Positions 25,759 to 35,474 of a stretch of DNA of 64,000 nucleotides are shown here, one piece after another; the first letter of the stretch is position 1; each line of letters starts with the position of its first letter. The position numbers and the translations under genes are program-made. The notes beneath the pieces were generated by a model. That model had not been told where the DNA came from. It saw only the letters and a list, made by a program, of their open reading frames with translations, and did not search any database. Origin of the DNA: Paraburkholderia hospita (GTDB taxonomy: Bacteria > Pseudomonadota > Gammaproteobacteria > Burkholderiales > Burkholderiaceae); the NCBI RefSeq assembly GCF_002902965.1, contig NZ_CP026107.1, positions 1,116,001-1,180,000 of the forward strand, given 5' to 3'.

Positions 25759-26613
25759 TCAGCGAGTCAGAAAGCCGGTGATGGCGGCGGCGATGTCAGC
25801 CGCGTGTGTTTCGAGCGCGAAGTGGCCCGTATCGAAGAAGCGCACGTCCGCGTTCGGCAGGTCGCGCTTGAACGCCTCGGCGCCGGGCGGCAGGAAGAAC
25901 GGATCGTTCTTGCCCCACACCGCGAGGAACGGCGGCTGGTGCGTGCGGAAGTACTGCTGGAACGCCGGGTACAGCGCGACGTTGCTTTGATAGTCGCCGA
26001 ACAGGTCGAGCTGGATCTCGTGGGCACCGGGACGGTTCATGTAGTAGTCGTCGAGCGAATAGCCGTCGGGCGAAACCTGCGTCGTGTCGCTCACGCCGTG
26101 CGTGTATTGCCAGATCGTCGTGTCGCGGGTCAGCATGGCCCGCAACGCGTCGCGGTTCGCTTGCGTCGGCTCCTTCCAGTACGCCTGAATGGGATTCCAG
26201 CCTTCGCTAAGTCCTTCCACATATGCGTTGCCGTTCTGCGAAATGATCGCCGTGATGCGCTCGGGATGCTTCAGCGCGAGCCGGAAGCCCGTCGGCGCGC
26301 CGTAATCGAAAACGTAGACCGCGTAGCGGTCGAAGCCGATCACTTCCGTAAACCGGTCGATCACATTGGCGAGATTGTCGAACGTGTAGGCGAATTGGCC
26401 GCGCTCCGGCATGTCCGACTGGCCAAAGCCCGGCAAATCCGGCGCGACGATGTGAAACCGGTCCGCGAGCTGCGGAATCAGGTCGCGGAACATATGGCTC
26501 GAACTCGGGAAGCCGTGCAGCAGTAGTAGCTTCGGCGCGCCGGCGCGGCCAGCTTCCCGATAGAACACGTTGAAACCGTCAACGTCGGCGTGGCGATGGG
26601 CAATCGTGGGCAT
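25759..26613 (-). CDS. Alpha/beta hydrolase, epoxide hydrolase/haloalkane dehalogenase-like
   Basis: The 284-residue protein has LLLHGFPSSSHMFRDLIPQLADRFHIVAPDLPGFGQSDMP (oxyanion HGF and cap entry), a nucleophile elbow YVFDYGAPTGFRLALKHPERI with aspartate rather than serine, and a C-terminal FFDTGHFALETHA with the catalytic histidine. An aspartate nucleophile points to epoxide hydrolase or haloalkane dehalogenase chemistry. The ATG at 26613 has GGAGAG upstream. It is the first gene of a hydrolase-MDR-SDR operon, divergent from a CGNR regulator. Confidence 0.9.
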   Translation of the reverse strand: MPTIAHRHADVDGFNVFYREAGRAGAPKLLLLHGFPSSSHMFRDLIPQLADRFHIVAPDLPGFGQSDMPERGQFAYTFDNLANVIDRFTEVIGFDRYAVYVFDYGAPTGFRLALKHPERITAIISQNGNAYVEGLSEGWNPIQAYWKEPTQANRDALRAMLTRDTTIWQYTHGVSDTTQVSPDGYSLDDYYMNRPGAHEIQLDLFGDYQSNVALYPAFQQYFRTHQPPFLAVWGKNDPFFLPPGAEAFKRDLPNADVRFFDTGHFALETHAADIAAAITGFLTR

Positions 26614-26698
26614 GGCGTTCTCTCCGTAAAGATAAATTTCACTCGACTCGGTCAACGCGACTTGTGCCGCGCCTTGCATCAGAATCGCGCAATCTCTT

Positions 26699-26771
26699 GT
26701 AACCGTTCATATCATGTTTTATAGGTTACGAAGTTGCGATGTAACTTGTCAAGTGCTTTTTTAGTGGTTAC
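26699..26771. promoter_or_regulatory. Paired GTAAC/GTTAC operator candidates
   Basis: Two inverted pairs occur between the divergent hydrolase and CGNR genes: GTAAC at 26699 with GTTAC at 26725, and GTAAC at 26741 with GTTAC at 26767. Each pair has the same 26-base step, and the pairs repeat after 42 bases (four helical turns). This looks like a double operator, most simply for the CGNR regulator. Confidence 0.55.
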
Positions 26772-26806
26772 GATGGAGTCATCGTCACCTTACATTTGTC
26801 ATAGCA

Positions 26807-27439
26807 ATGGACTACCGCCAGATACCGGCCATGTTTTTGGCCGACGCGCCGGGCCTCGATTTCCTGAATTCGATTGCGACGCCCGTCGACGTGCCCGTCG
26901 ACTGGATCAGCGACGGCGAAGGGCTGCTGCGTTGGCTCGATCAGGCCGGCATGGTGCCGCCCGATGCACTCGCGGCGATCCGCTCGCGCGCGACGCCCGC
27001 CGAACTCGACGAGGTCGCGGCGAAGGCGCGCGAACTGCGCGAGTGGTTTCGGGGCTACGTGAAAAAGAGGAAAGGGCATGCGCTCGCGTCGAGCGATCTG
27101 CGCGGGCTCGAACCGGTAAACGCGTTGCTCGCTCGCGACGAACAGCATGGCGAGATCGTCGCGAACGGTCCGGACGCGACGACCGCGTTCTCGTTTCGCA
27201 CCGTGCGGCGCTGGCAGTCGGCGGAGTCGTTGCTGATGCCGATCGCCGAGGCGCTGGCGAAACTCGTCTGCGAAGAGGATTTCACGCAGGTGAAGGCGTG
27301 CGAAGGCCCGGCATGCACGCTGCTGTTCGCCGATCACACGCGAGGCCATGCGCGCAGGTGGTGCAGCATGGCCGTCTGCGGCAATCGAGCGAAAGTGGCC
27401 GCGCATCGGGCGCGGCTCAAGGAGAAGAATCGGGACTAG
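26807..27439 (+). CDS. CGNR zinc-finger regulator (ABATE domain)
   Basis: The 210-residue protein has an N-terminal ABATE-type domain (PGLDFLNSIATP, LLRWLDQAGMV) and a C-terminal CGNR zinc finger: KACEGPACTLLFADHTRGHARRWCSMAVCGNRAKVAAHRAR. CGNR proteins are thought to bind DNA and often regulate neighbouring metabolic genes. It diverges from the hydrolase-MDR-SDR operon, with repeated GTAAC/GTTAC pairs between them, and is followed by a haloacid dehalogenase gene 54 bases on. Confidence 0.92.
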   Translation: MDYRQIPAMFLADAPGLDFLNSIATPVDVPVDWISDGEGLLRWLDQAGMVPPDALAAIRSRATPAELDEVAAKARELREWFRGYVKKRKGHALASSDLRGLEPVNALLARDEQHGEIVANGPDATTAFSFRTVRRWQSAESLLMPIAEALAKLVCEEDFTQVKACEGPACTLLFADHTRGHARRWCSMAVCGNRAKVAAHRARLKEKNRD

Positions 27440-27493
27440 AGCACCAGTCAGGCACGCGGCAGCGATTCACATTTTTCTGGAGGAGAACGCGGT

Positions 27494-28177
27494 ATGAATC
27501 ACATCAAGGCCATTGCATTCGACCTGTACGGCACGCTGTTCGACGTTCATTCGGTTTCCGTCCAGTGCGACGAGCAGTTCCCTGGGCGCGGCCAGGAAAT
27601 CAGCAACGTATGGCGGCAGAAGCAACTCGAATACACATGGCTGCGCAGCCTGATGAACCGCTATATCCCGTTCGAGCACGTGACGGAAGAAGCGTTACGC
27701 TTCACGATCCGGCATCTTGGGGTGGAACTCGACGAGCGTGCGTGCCGTTCGCTGTCGGATGCGTATCTGCGTTTGCAGGCTTATCCGGAAGTGCCGGATG
27801 CGCTGCGCGCGCTGCGGGATCGCGGCCTGAAGCTCGCCATCCTGTCGAACGGCTCGCCGCATTCGATCGATGCGGTCGTTACTAACGCAGGGCTTCGGAA
27901 TAGCTTCGACCATCTGCTGAGCGTCGATCCCGTGCGTGTCTACAAACCGGACAATCGCGCTTACGAACTCGCGGAACAGACGTTTGGCGTCGGCCGGAGG
28001 GAAATCCTGTTCGTGTCGTCGAATGCGTGGGATGCGACGGGAGCGCGCTACTTCGGTTTTCCGACCTGCTGGATCAACCGCGGCGGAAAGACGTTCGAGG
28101 AAATGGGGCAGCGGCCGGACTGGGAAGTGAACGGTCTGGATCGTCTCGTGACGCTGTTCGCTTCGGCCAATGGCTGA
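27494..28177 (+). CDS. Type II haloacid dehalogenase
   Basis: HAD-superfamily type II enzymes hydrolyse 2-haloacids through an aspartyl ester. The 227-residue protein keeps the pattern: nucleophile D10 in [12 protein letters not shown] with T14, the [13 protein letters not shown] serine/asparagine strand, the lysine in [14 protein letters not shown] and the [22 protein letters not shown] loop. These match the active-site set of characterised L-2-haloacid dehalogenases (D, T, R, S, K, Y, S, N, D). GGAGGAGA precedes the ATG. With the epoxide hydrolase/dehalogenase-like neighbour it hints at use of halogenated or epoxidised compounds. Confidence 0.93.
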   Translation: MNHIKAIAFDLYGTLFDVHSVSVQCDEQFPGRGQEISNVWRQKQLEYTWLRSLMNRYIPFEHVTEEALRFTIRHLGVELDERACRSLSDAYLRLQAYPEVPDALRALRDRGLKLAILSNGSPHSIDAVVTNAGLRNSFDHLLSVDPVRVYKPDNRAYELAEQTFGVGRREILFVSSNAWDATGARYFGFPTCWINRGGKTFEEMGQRPDWEVNGLDRLVTLFASANG

Positions 28178-28288
28178 ATGCGCGACTGGCGTCTGCCAGC
28201 CACGCGCGCGTCGTGCTGCGTTTCCAGCGTCACGATGCGCGCGCGGGCGCTACGCAGACCTTCGATTCCCCACTTCGGATAACGCCGC

Positions 28289-28936
28289 TTACTGCGGCTT
28301 GCCCGACGCAAGCTGCTGATTGCGGTCCGTCAAAAACCGCAGCAGCCCATCGATGCCGCTTTGCTGGATCGTCTCGCCGAACTGCTGCCGATACGTCTGC
28401 ACGAGCCACGCGCCCATCACGTTGAGGTCGTACACGCGCCAGCCTTGCGGCGTCTTGCGCAGGCGGTAATCGATCTCGACGGGCTGCGCGTTGGTGGAAG
28501 CGATCGTGCGCACGACGGCGTCGGTGTCCGTCGGCGCGACGCGCATCGGCGGATAGTCGATCTTCTGATCCGGCTTGAGTTGCGCGAGCGCGCCCGAATA
28601 CAGATGGATCAGCAGCATCTTGAACTGTTGCGTGAGCTGTTGCTGTTGCGTGGGCGTGGCCGTGCGCCAGTAGCGGGCCAGGGCAAGCTGCGTCGTATAT
28701 TCGAAGTCGATATAAGGCAGGATGTCCCGGTTCACGATGTTCATGATGCGCGGGATATCCGATGGGTCAATCGCCTGCGTGTGGACTTCGTCGAGCACCT
28801 GCTGCGTCACTGACTTGATCAGTATCTGCGGATCGGAGCTATCGACGGTCTGCGCCGATACCGTATTGCCGAAGGCAAACATCGTGAAGAACAGGACGGC
28901 AACGAAAAATCGCGATCTGATGTGGGCAATATTCAT
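28289..28936 (-). CDS. mlaC: MlaC-family periplasmic phospholipid carrier
   Basis: MlaC shuttles phospholipids between the outer-membrane MlaA complex and the inner-membrane MlaFEDB transporter. The 215-residue protein has a signal peptide ([20 protein letters not shown]) and family segments: [90 protein letters not shown]. The ATG at 28936 is chosen for the signal peptide. No other mla gene is nearby, so this is an isolated paralogue. It diverges from etfB. Confidence 0.9.
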   Translation of the reverse strand: MNIAHIRSRFFVAVLFFTMFAFGNTVSAQTVDSSDPQILIKSVTQQVLDEVHTQAIDPSDIPRIMNIVNRDILPYIDFEYTTQLALARYWRTATPTQQQQLTQQFKMLLIHLYSGALAQLKPDQKIDYPPMRVAPTDTDAVVRTIASTNAQPVEIDYRLRKTPQGWRVYDLNVMGAWLVQTYRQQFGETIQQSGIDGLLRFLTDRNQQLASGKPQ

Positions 28937-29026
28937 GATGTAAATGCGTTGTATAACAACACCGGCGAGGGGCTTCGCCGTGGCCACACCTATTGTAGGG
29001 GCGTTGCAAAAAATCGGCAGCGAGGG

Positions 29027-29057
29027 TGCCCGTCATCGTTGAAACCTATGACGGGCA
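29027..29057. promoter_or_regulatory. Perfect 10-11-10 inverted repeat upstream of etfBA
   Basis: TGCCCGTCAT at 29027-29036 and its exact complement ATGACGGGCA at 29048-29057 flank 11 bases, about 100 bases before the etfB start and 90 before mlaC. There is no T-run. Such a dyad suits a dimeric repressor of TetR or GntR type controlling fatty-acid or organic-acid genes; the regulator is unknown. Confidence 0.5.
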
Positions 29058-29155
29058 GAGCAATCTGGTATTTGCGTTGGGGCAGGGCAGGCTTTCAAAT
29101 AGAGGCTGCTAACGAAGCTCAGGCTCGTGATTCTTCTATAAAAGTGGAGACGCCC

Positions 29156-29905
29156 ATGAAAGTGCTGGTCCCTGTCAAAAGAGTGGTCGACTACAACGTG
29201 AAGGTCCGCGTGAAGTCGGACAACACGGGCGTCGATGTTTCGAATGTGAAGATGTCGATGAATCCGTTCGATGAAATCGCTGTTGAAGAGGCGGTGCGGT
29301 TGAAGGAAGTGGGTGTTGTCAGCGAGGTTGTTGCTGTTTCTTGCGGTGTCGCGCAGTGTCAGGAAACGCTGCGCACGGCGCTGGCGATTGGTGCGGATCG
29401 TGCGGTTCTGGTCGAATCGGGTGAAGATTTGCAACCGCTGGCGGTCGCGAAGCTTTTGAAGGCACTGGTCGACAAGGAACAACCGTCGCTGGTGATTCTC
29501 GGCAAGCAGGCGATTGATGACGACTCCAACCAGACGGGCCAGATGCTCGCTGCACTGGCGGGTCTGCCGCAGGCGACGTTTGCATCGAAGGTTGTCGTCG
29601 CGGATGGCAAGGCGACGGTGTCGCGTGAAGTCGATGGTGGTGCTGAAACGTTGTCGCTGACGTTGCCCGCAGTCATCACGACCGATCTGCGCCTGAACGA
29701 GCCGCGCTACGTGACGCTGCCGAACATCATGAAGGCAAAGAAGAAACCGCTGGAAATCGTGAAACCCGAGGAACTCGGCGTCGATGTCACGCCGCGTCTG
29801 AAGACCCTGAAAGTCAGCGAGCCGCCGAAGCGCTCGGCTGGCGTGAGGGTGGCCGATGTGAAGACGCTGGTCGAGAAGCTGAAGACCGAAGCCAAAGTTC
29901 TCTGA
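29156..29905 (+). CDS. etfB: Electron transfer flavoprotein beta subunit
   Basis: EtfB with EtfA carries electrons from acyl-CoA dehydrogenases to ETF:quinone oxidoreductase. The 249-residue protein starts [20 protein letters not shown] and has [18 protein letters not shown], the AMP/FAD-domain segment [26 protein letters not shown], and the recognition-loop-like [37 protein letters not shown] site precedes the ATG at 29156. EtfA follows after 15 bases. The acyl-CoA dehydrogenase at 35475 may be one client. Confidence 0.96.
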   Translation: MKVLVPVKRVVDYNVKVRVKSDNTGVDVSNVKMSMNPFDEIAVEEAVRLKEVGVVSEVVAVSCGVAQCQETLRTALAIGADRAVLVESGEDLQPLAVAKLLKALVDKEQPSLVILGKQAIDDDSNQTGQMLAALAGLPQATFASKVVVADGKATVSREVDGGAETLSLTLPAVITTDLRLNEPRYVTLPNIMKAKKKPLEIVKPEELGVDVTPRLKTLKVSEPPKRSAGVRVADVKTLVEKLKTEAKVL

Positions 29906-29920
29906 AGCACGGGAAAGAAC

Positions 29921-30853
29921 ATGACGATTCTGGTAATTGCTGAACACGACAATGCGGCGCTAAAGGCAGCGACGCTGAATACGGTTGCTGCCGCGCAGAA
30001 GATTAGCGGCGACATTCATGTGCTGGTTGCAGGCCACAACGCACAAGGCGCGGCTGATGCGGCTGCGAAGGTGGCGGGTGTGGCGAAGGTGCTGCTCGCC
30101 GACGCGCCGCAACTCGCCGAAGGTCTAGCGGAAAATATTGAAGCGACGGTGTTGAACATCGCGAAGGATTACTCGTACATCCTCGCGCCCGCCACTGCCT
30201 ACGGCAAGAACGTCGCGCCGCGCATTGCCGCACAGCTCGACGTCGCGCAGATCAGCGAAATTACGGCTGTGGTCGGCGCCGATACATTCGACCGTCCGAT
30301 CTACGCTGGCAACGCAATCGCTACGGTCCAGTCTCAAGACCCGATCAAGGTCATTACAGTGCGTGCAACTGGCTTCGATCCGGTTGCAGCAGAAGGCGGC
30401 AGCGCATCCATCGAGAAGATCGACGCAGCGGCTGACGCCGGCATCTCGCAGTTCGTAAGCCGTGAAGTGACGAAGCTGGACCGTCCGGAACTGACGTCGG
30501 CGAACATCATTGTTTCGGGTGGACGCGGTCTCGGAAGTGGCGAGAATTACACGCAAGTGTTGGAGCCGTTGGCAGACAAACTACAGGCCGCGTTGGGCGC
30601 ATCACGCGCAGCCGTCGATGCTGGCTACGTGCCCAATGACTATCAGGTCGGTCAAACCGGCAAGATCGTTGCGCCGCAGCTTTACATCGCAGTCGGCATC
30701 TCGGGCGCAATCCAGCATCTGGCTGGCATGAAAGACTCGAAGGTCATCGTCGCGATCAACAAGGACGAAGAAGCGCCGATTTTCAGCGTCGCGGATTATG
30801 GTCTCGTCGGCGATCTGTTCACCGTCGTGCCAGAACTGACGGGCGCACTGTGA
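29921..30853 (+). CDS. etfA: Electron transfer flavoprotein alpha subunit
   Basis: The 310-residue protein has the FAD-binding C-terminal domain with [57 protein letters not shown] and [22 protein letters not shown], all standard for EtfA. It completes the ETF heterodimer with EtfB and is followed after 24 bases by the CitE-like lyase gene, so the three may form one operon. Confidence 0.96.
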   Translation: MTILVIAEHDNAALKAATLNTVAAAQKISGDIHVLVAGHNAQGAADAAAKVAGVAKVLLADAPQLAEGLAENIEATVLNIAKDYSYILAPATAYGKNVAPRIAAQLDVAQISEITAVVGADTFDRPIYAGNAIATVQSQDPIKVITVRATGFDPVAAEGGSASIEKIDAAADAGISQFVSREVTKLDRPELTSANIIVSGGRGLGSGENYTQVLEPLADKLQAALGASRAAVDAGYVPNDYQVGQTGKIVAPQLYIAVGISGAIQHLAGMKDSKVIVAINKDEEAPIFSVADYGLVGDLFTVVPELTGAL

Positions 30854-30877
30854 CGAACACATTTGTCGGGAGTCGAG

Positions 30878-31699
30878 ATGTCGCAGCCTGTTAATCGCCA
30901 GCATCGCTCGTTTCTGTTCGTTCCGGGCACGCGTCCGGAGCGCTTCGAGAAGGCGTTGAGCAGCGGCGCGGACGCCGTCATCGTCGATCTCGAAGATGCC
31001 GTCTCACCCGGCGACAAGGACCGCGCCAGACAGGCCGTAGCCGAGTGGCTCTCGCCGGAACGCCCCGTGCTGATCCGCGTGAACGCAGTCGGCACGCCGT
31101 GGTTCGAGCAGGACGCCGCGCTCGGCAAGCTGCGCGGCGTCGCGGGCATCGTCTTGCCGAAAGCGGAGCGCGCAGCCGATGTCTCCACGCTCGTTTCGCG
31201 GACCCGAAGCACGATGCCCGTCTTTCCATTGATCGAAAGCGCGAAGGGCATGTGGAACGCGCTCGAAGTCGCGAAGGCGCCTTTCGTTCATCAACTGATG
31301 TTCGGCACACTCGATTTTTGCGCCGACATGGGCATGGCATCCGATGGCGAGGAACTGGATACGTTTCGCGCGAAGCTCGTGATGATTTCGCGCGTCGCGG
31401 AGATACGACCGCCGATCGACGGCGTGACGCCCGCCATCGACGATGCGCAACTGCTCGAAGCCGAAACGACAAAAGCAAAGCGCTGGGGATTCGCGGGCAA
31501 GCTCTGCATTCATCCCAAACAGGTCTTGACGATCAACGATTGCTTCGCGCCCAGCGAGGCGGAAATAGCGTGGGCGAAGAAAGTGCTCGACGCATTCGAA
31601 CGCGCGAACGGCGCGGCTGTGGCGGTAGACGGGAAGATGGTCGACCGGCCCGTTATCATTCGCGCGCAAGGCATTCTCGACGCAAGCCGCGGCGTGTAG
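30878..31699 (+). CDS. CitE-like CoA-ester lyase (candidate citramalyl-CoA lyase)
   Basis: The 273-residue HpcH/HpaI-family protein has [37 protein letters not shown], the metal-ligand [13 protein letters not shown] glutamate, [14 protein letters not shown] aspartate and [14 protein letters not shown]. Family members cleave citramalyl-CoA, malyl-CoA or citryl groups. Stand-alone members next to a class III CoA-transferase and MaoC hydratase, as here, act as citramalyl-CoA lyase, giving acetyl-CoA and pyruvate in itaconate breakdown. The ATG at 30878 has GGGAG upstream. It lies after etfA and before the LysR gene. Malyl-CoA lyase activity for a serine-cycle-type role is an alternative but less likely from context. 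Confidence 0.85.
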   Translation: MSQPVNRQHRSFLFVPGTRPERFEKALSSGADAVIVDLEDAVSPGDKDRARQAVAEWLSPERPVLIRVNAVGTPWFEQDAALGKLRGVAGIVLPKAERAADVSTLVSRTRSTMPVFPLIESAKGMWNALEVAKAPFVHQLMFGTLDFCADMGMASDGEELDTFRAKLVMISRVAEIRPPIDGVTPAIDDAQLLEAETTKAKRWGFAGKLCIHPKQVLTINDCFAPSEAEIAWAKKVLDAFERANGAAVAVDGKMVDRPVIIRAQGILDASRGV

Positions 31700-31823
31700 A
31701 GCGCGCATCCCACGTCCATCGAGCAAGCGGCAGTATAAAATGGGCTCCCAGCCCAAGCGCCCCAACATGTATCGACAAACCGAACGGCGCTCATCGCACA
31801 ACTGCTCACACCTTCAACCGCTC

Positions 31824-32771
31824 ATGGACGTTCGCCAGCTCCGCTACTTTGTCAGCATCGTCGATTACGGCAGTCTTGGCAAAGCGGCGGAAAAGCTCTT
31901 TGTCGCGCAGCCTTCACTGAGTCAACAGATGGCGCGACTCGAAGAAGAACTCGGCGTGTCGCTGCTGTTGCGCAGCAATCATGGCGTCACGCCGACGGCT
32001 GAAGGCGATGCGCTCTATCGGCATGCGCGGCTCGTGCTGCGGCAGATGGAACAGCTCAAGCAGGAAGTGACGAAGGGCGCGGGCAGCGAGTCGGGTACGG
32101 TCGCAGTCGGCTTGCCGACCACGATGGCATCGGTGCTCGCCGTGCCGCTGTTCGAGCGCATCCAGGACCGCTACCCAGGCATCCGTCTGCAGTTCTTCGA
32201 AAGCATGAGCGGCTATCTCAACGAGTTGCTCGCGAACGGCAGACTGGACCTCGCGATCCTGTTTCGCGAGTCCGACACGCCCGGCATTTCCGCGTTGCCC
32301 GTGCTCGACGAGACGCTCTATCTGCTCGGCGAGCCGGGCGGCGCGATCTCGCCGCGTTCGACCACCTGTCCGCTCGCGAAGCTCGCGGGCGTCAAGCTGG
32401 TTGCGCCCGGTGTGTCGAATGGCTTGCGGCTTCTGATCGAGCGGACCTTTTCGAGCGAGAAGGTCGAGCTGAACATCATCGCCGATATCGATTCGTTGCC
32501 GTCGATGCTGCTGATCGCCCATTCTGGCCGTGCGTGCACGATTCTGCCGTCATCGGCGCTCGCGCAACTCGATCAAACTCGTATGCCGAAGATGCGCAAG
32601 ATCGTCGATCCCGTCATTCGCCGTCCTGCCAGCATCTGCTGGCCAAACGGCGTGCCGATGCATTCGGCGACGGTGGCCGTGCGGCAAACGCTCATCGAGT
32701 TGATTGCGGAGCAGGTCGAATGCGAAACATGGCAGGGCGTGACGCTGCGCAAGCAAGCCACGCCCGGCTGA
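31824..32771 (+). CDS. LysR-family regulator of the C5-acid gene cluster
   Basis: The 315-residue protein has the LysR winged helix at residues 1-60 (MDVRQLRYFVSIVDYGSLGKAAEKLFVAQPSLSQQMARLEEELG) and a substrate-binding domain. It lies between the plus-strand lyase and the convergent minus-strand MFS/CoA-transferase operon. A LysR regulator accompanies the itaconate genes of Pseudomonas aeruginosa, so this is the expected regulator. In-frame sequence upstream of 31824 is unconserved. Confidence 0.9.
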   Translation: MDVRQLRYFVSIVDYGSLGKAAEKLFVAQPSLSQQMARLEEELGVSLLLRSNHGVTPTAEGDALYRHARLVLRQMEQLKQEVTKGAGSESGTVAVGLPTTMASVLAVPLFERIQDRYPGIRLQFFESMSGYLNELLANGRLDLAILFRESDTPGISALPVLDETLYLLGEPGGAISPRSTTCPLAKLAGVKLVAPGVSNGLRLLIERTFSSEKVELNIIADIDSLPSMLLIAHSGRACTILPSSALAQLDQTRMPKMRKIVDPVIRRPASICWPNGVPMHSATVAVRQTLIELIAEQVECETWQGVTLRKQATPG

Positions 32772-32784
32772 TTTCGATCTGCGC

Positions 32785-34179
32785 TTAAGCGTGTTCCGCC
32801 GCGTGCGCCGCGTCGCGGTCCTGGGCGGTAGACGTGGCGTCGCTGGTTCCTGGCGCGACATCTTCGAGCGCGTGCCGGCTCGTCTCGACGCGAAGAATGC
32901 AGATCGCGACGCACAGCACGGCAAAGATCACGCTCACCATCGCAATGACACCGGACACGCCGACACGCTGATACAGCAGCAGCGCCAGATACGGCGTCGC
33001 AATCGACGCGGCGCGTCCGCATGTTCCCGCAACGCCCGTGCCGCGCAGGCGGACTTCCGTCGGAAACAGTTCGGGAATGTACCCGAACAGCCCGAGCGTC
33101 GTGATCGTATAGATCGTCGTGACGAGACAGAAGCCGACGATGATGATCTGCGCAGGCTCGCGCAACGTCACGTAGATCCACCCCAGCACGATGCTGACCA
33201 GCGCGGCGAGCACGATGCCTTTCGCGCGGCCGATCCGGTCCGCGATCAGATAACCGACCAGGCCGCCGACGGGCGAGCCGATCGACATCAGCATCACGAA
33301 GCCGAGCGACTTGACGATCGACAGGCCTTCGCTGACAAAGAAGGTCGGCAGCCACGCGATGAAACCATACAGCCCGATGTTCACGGCAATCGCGGTGAGC
33401 GCGGCAACGAAGGTGCGCCCGCGCATGCCCGGCGCGAACAGCGCGCTCAGCGGCACCGCGCCGACGTTCAGGTTGACCACGCGCTGCACGGGCGGCAAGG
33501 TCCCGACGCGGGCTTCGACTTCACGCTCGATTGTGGCGAGCGTTGCTTCGGCTTCGTCGAGTTGGCCCGTTGATTCGAGCCAGCGCGGTGATTCGGGCAT
33601 CCGGTGACGCAGGAACCACACGATCAACGCGCCGATACCCGCAATCGCGAACATATAGCGCCAGCCGAGGTTCGGGATGATCCAGTAGCCCGCCGCGAGC
33701 GCCGCGAACAGTCCGCTGTTGATGATGATCGCGAGCAGCGATACCCACTTGCCGCGCGTCGCGGGCGGCACGAACTCGGCCAGCGTGCCCGCCGCGACCA
33801 CCAGTTCGGCACCGAGTCCCACGCCCATGATGAAGCGCAACACGATCAGCCATTCGATGTTCGGCGCGAAGCAGGCGGCAATCGAAGCAAGGCCGAAGAT
33901 GCCGAGATTCACCTGATACGAGTAGCGTCGTCCGAGCCGGTCGCCGATGTGGCCGGCCGCATACGCGCCGATCATCATGCCGACGAAGGTCGCCGAGACG
34001 AACATCGCGCCGTGACGGAGATCGGTGAAGCCTTGCTTGACCATCGCCGCGACGGCGCCGTTGGCGAGATAGATGTCGAACGCGTCGAGAAACGCGCCAC
34101 CGGCGATCAGGCCGAGTATCTTCCAGTGGAAACTGCAAATGGGCAGACGGTCGAGCCGACCGGCGGCGTTGACTGACAT
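32785..34179 (-). CDS. MFS transporter, aromatic/organic-acid symporter type
   Basis: The 464-residue protein has twelve membrane segments, the MFS loop motif AGHIGDRLGRRYSYQ after helix 2 and a second DRIGRAKG copy after helix 8. The family resembles metabolite:H+ symporters of organic acids. AGGAG precedes the ATG. It is the last gene of the minus-strand hydratase, acyl-CoA dehydrogenase, CoA-transferase, MFS series and probably imports the acid; the Pseudomonas itaconate locus uses a TRAP transporter in this place. Confidence 0.9.
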   Translation of the reverse strand: MSVNAAGRLDRLPICSFHWKILGLIAGGAFLDAFDIYLANGAVAAMVKQGFTDLRHGAMFVSATFVGMMIGAYAAGHIGDRLGRRYSYQVNLGIFGLASIAACFAPNIEWLIVLRFIMGVGLGAELVVAAGTLAEFVPPATRGKWVSLLAIIINSGLFAALAAGYWIIPNLGWRYMFAIAGIGALIVWFLRHRMPESPRWLESTGQLDEAEATLATIEREVEARVGTLPPVQRVVNLNVGAVPLSALFAPGMRGRTFVAALTAIAVNIGLYGFIAWLPTFFVSEGLSIVKSLGFVMLMSIGSPVGGLVGYLIADRIGRAKGIVLAALVSIVLGWIYVTLREPAQIIIVGFCLVTTIYTITTLGLFGYIPELFPTEVRLRGTGVAGTCGRAASIATPYLALLLYQRVGVSGVIAMVSVIFAVLCVAICILRVETSRHALEDVAPGTSDATSTAQDRDAAHAAEHA

Positions 34180-34281
34180 GGTTTTGTCTCCTGGTTGGGT
34201 TGCCTTGCCACGGACAGAGCAAGGGCAAGGCGGGCGCGATTGTTCTGAAGTGATTGCCCGGATTGTCTGGTTGTCGAATGG

Positions 34282-35460
34282 CTACAAGGCATGGGATGCG
34301 CGCAGCGCGTCCACCTCCGCTGCGCTGAAGCCCAGTTCACGCAGGATCGCGTCCGTGTGCGCGCCGAGCGCGGGAACGGCGTCCATGCGCGGATCATCTT
34401 CAGCGGTCATGCCGGGCGGATAGAGCGCGGGGATCTCGCCCGCAGCCGTTTGCACATGCGTCCAGCGTTGCCGGGCCTGCAACTGTTCATGGTTCCAGAC
34501 ATCGTGCATGTCGTTCATCCGCGCGTTCGCGATGCTGGCCTTCTCCAGACGTTCGATCACCTGCGCCGCTGTCCACGCGGAAAACGCGTCGACGATGACG
34601 CGCGTGAGTTCCTCGCGATGCTTCGCGCGGCCGCTGTTCGACGAGAAGCGCTCGTCCGTGAGCAGTTCGGGACGCTCGATCACGGTCTCGCAGAAGTTCT
34701 TCCATTCGCGCTCGTTTTGCAGGCCGAGCATCACCGTCTTGCCGTCACCTGCGACGAACGGACCATAAGGAAAGATCGTTGCGTGAGACGCGCCCGCCTG
34801 ACGCGGCGGCGTCTGTCCATCGATCGAGTAGTAGAGCGGGTAGCTCATCCACTCGACCATGCTTTCGAGCATCGACACGTCGATATGCTTGCCGCGTCCT
34901 GTCTGCGCGCGTTCCAGCAGCGCGGCGAGGATGTTGGTGTAGCCATACATGCCGGCCGCGATGTCCGCGATCGAGCAGCCCGCTTTCGCCGGCTCGCCTT
35001 CTGAACCCGTGATGCTCAGAAATCCCGATTCGCTCTGAATCAGCAGGTCGTAGGCCTTTTTATCGCGAAAGGGACCATCCAGTCCATAACCTGAAATATC
35101 GCAGACGATCAACCGAGGATACTTCACGCTCAGCGTCGCGTAGTCGAAGCCGAGGCGCTGCGTCGCGCCGGGCGCGAGGTTCTGCACGAACACGTCGGCA
35201 TCGGCGAGCAGTTTGTGCACGATGTCGAGCGCTTGCGGCTGTTTGACATCGAGCGTGATGCTTTCTTTCGAGCGATTCGTCCACACGAAATGCGACGCGA
35301 GGCCCGACACGCGTTCGTCGTAGCCGCGCGCGAAGTCGCCCGTGCCGGGGCGCTCGATCTTGATGACGCGCGCGCCGAGATCGGCGAGCTGACGGGTGCA
35401 GAAGGGCGCGGCGATCGCGTGTTCGAACGTAACGACCTTGATGCCTTGAAGCGGACGCAT
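34282..35460 (-). CDS. Class III (CaiB/BaiF) CoA-transferase, candidate itaconate CoA-transferase
   Basis: The 392-residue protein has family III signatures: LQGIKVVTFEHAIAAPFCTRQLADLGARVIKIERPGTGDFAR, the catalytic aspartate in KKAYDLLIQSESGFLSITG (about residue 145), and GRGKHIDVSMLESMVEWM. These enzymes move CoA between acids, commonly from succinyl-CoA. Together with the MaoC hydratase and CitE-like lyase, the substrate is probably itaconate, mesaconate or citramalate. It lies 14 bases after the acyl-CoA dehydrogenase and 102 bases before the MFS gene. Confidence 0.9.
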   Translation of the reverse strand: MRPLQGIKVVTFEHAIAAPFCTRQLADLGARVIKIERPGTGDFARGYDERVSGLASHFVWTNRSKESITLDVKQPQALDIVHKLLADADVFVQNLAPGATQRLGFDYATLSVKYPRLIVCDISGYGLDGPFRDKKAYDLLIQSESGFLSITGSEGEPAKAGCSIADIAAGMYGYTNILAALLERAQTGRGKHIDVSMLESMVEWMSYPLYYSIDGQTPPRQAGASHATIFPYGPFVAGDGKTVMLGLQNEREWKNFCETVIERPELLTDERFSSNSGRAKHREELTRVIVDAFSAWTAAQVIERLEKASIANARMNDMHDVWNHEQLQARQRWTHVQTAAGEIPALYPPGMTAEDDPRMDAVPALGAHTDAILRELGFSAAEVDALRASHAL

Positions 35461-35474
35461 GATCGGACTCGCTC

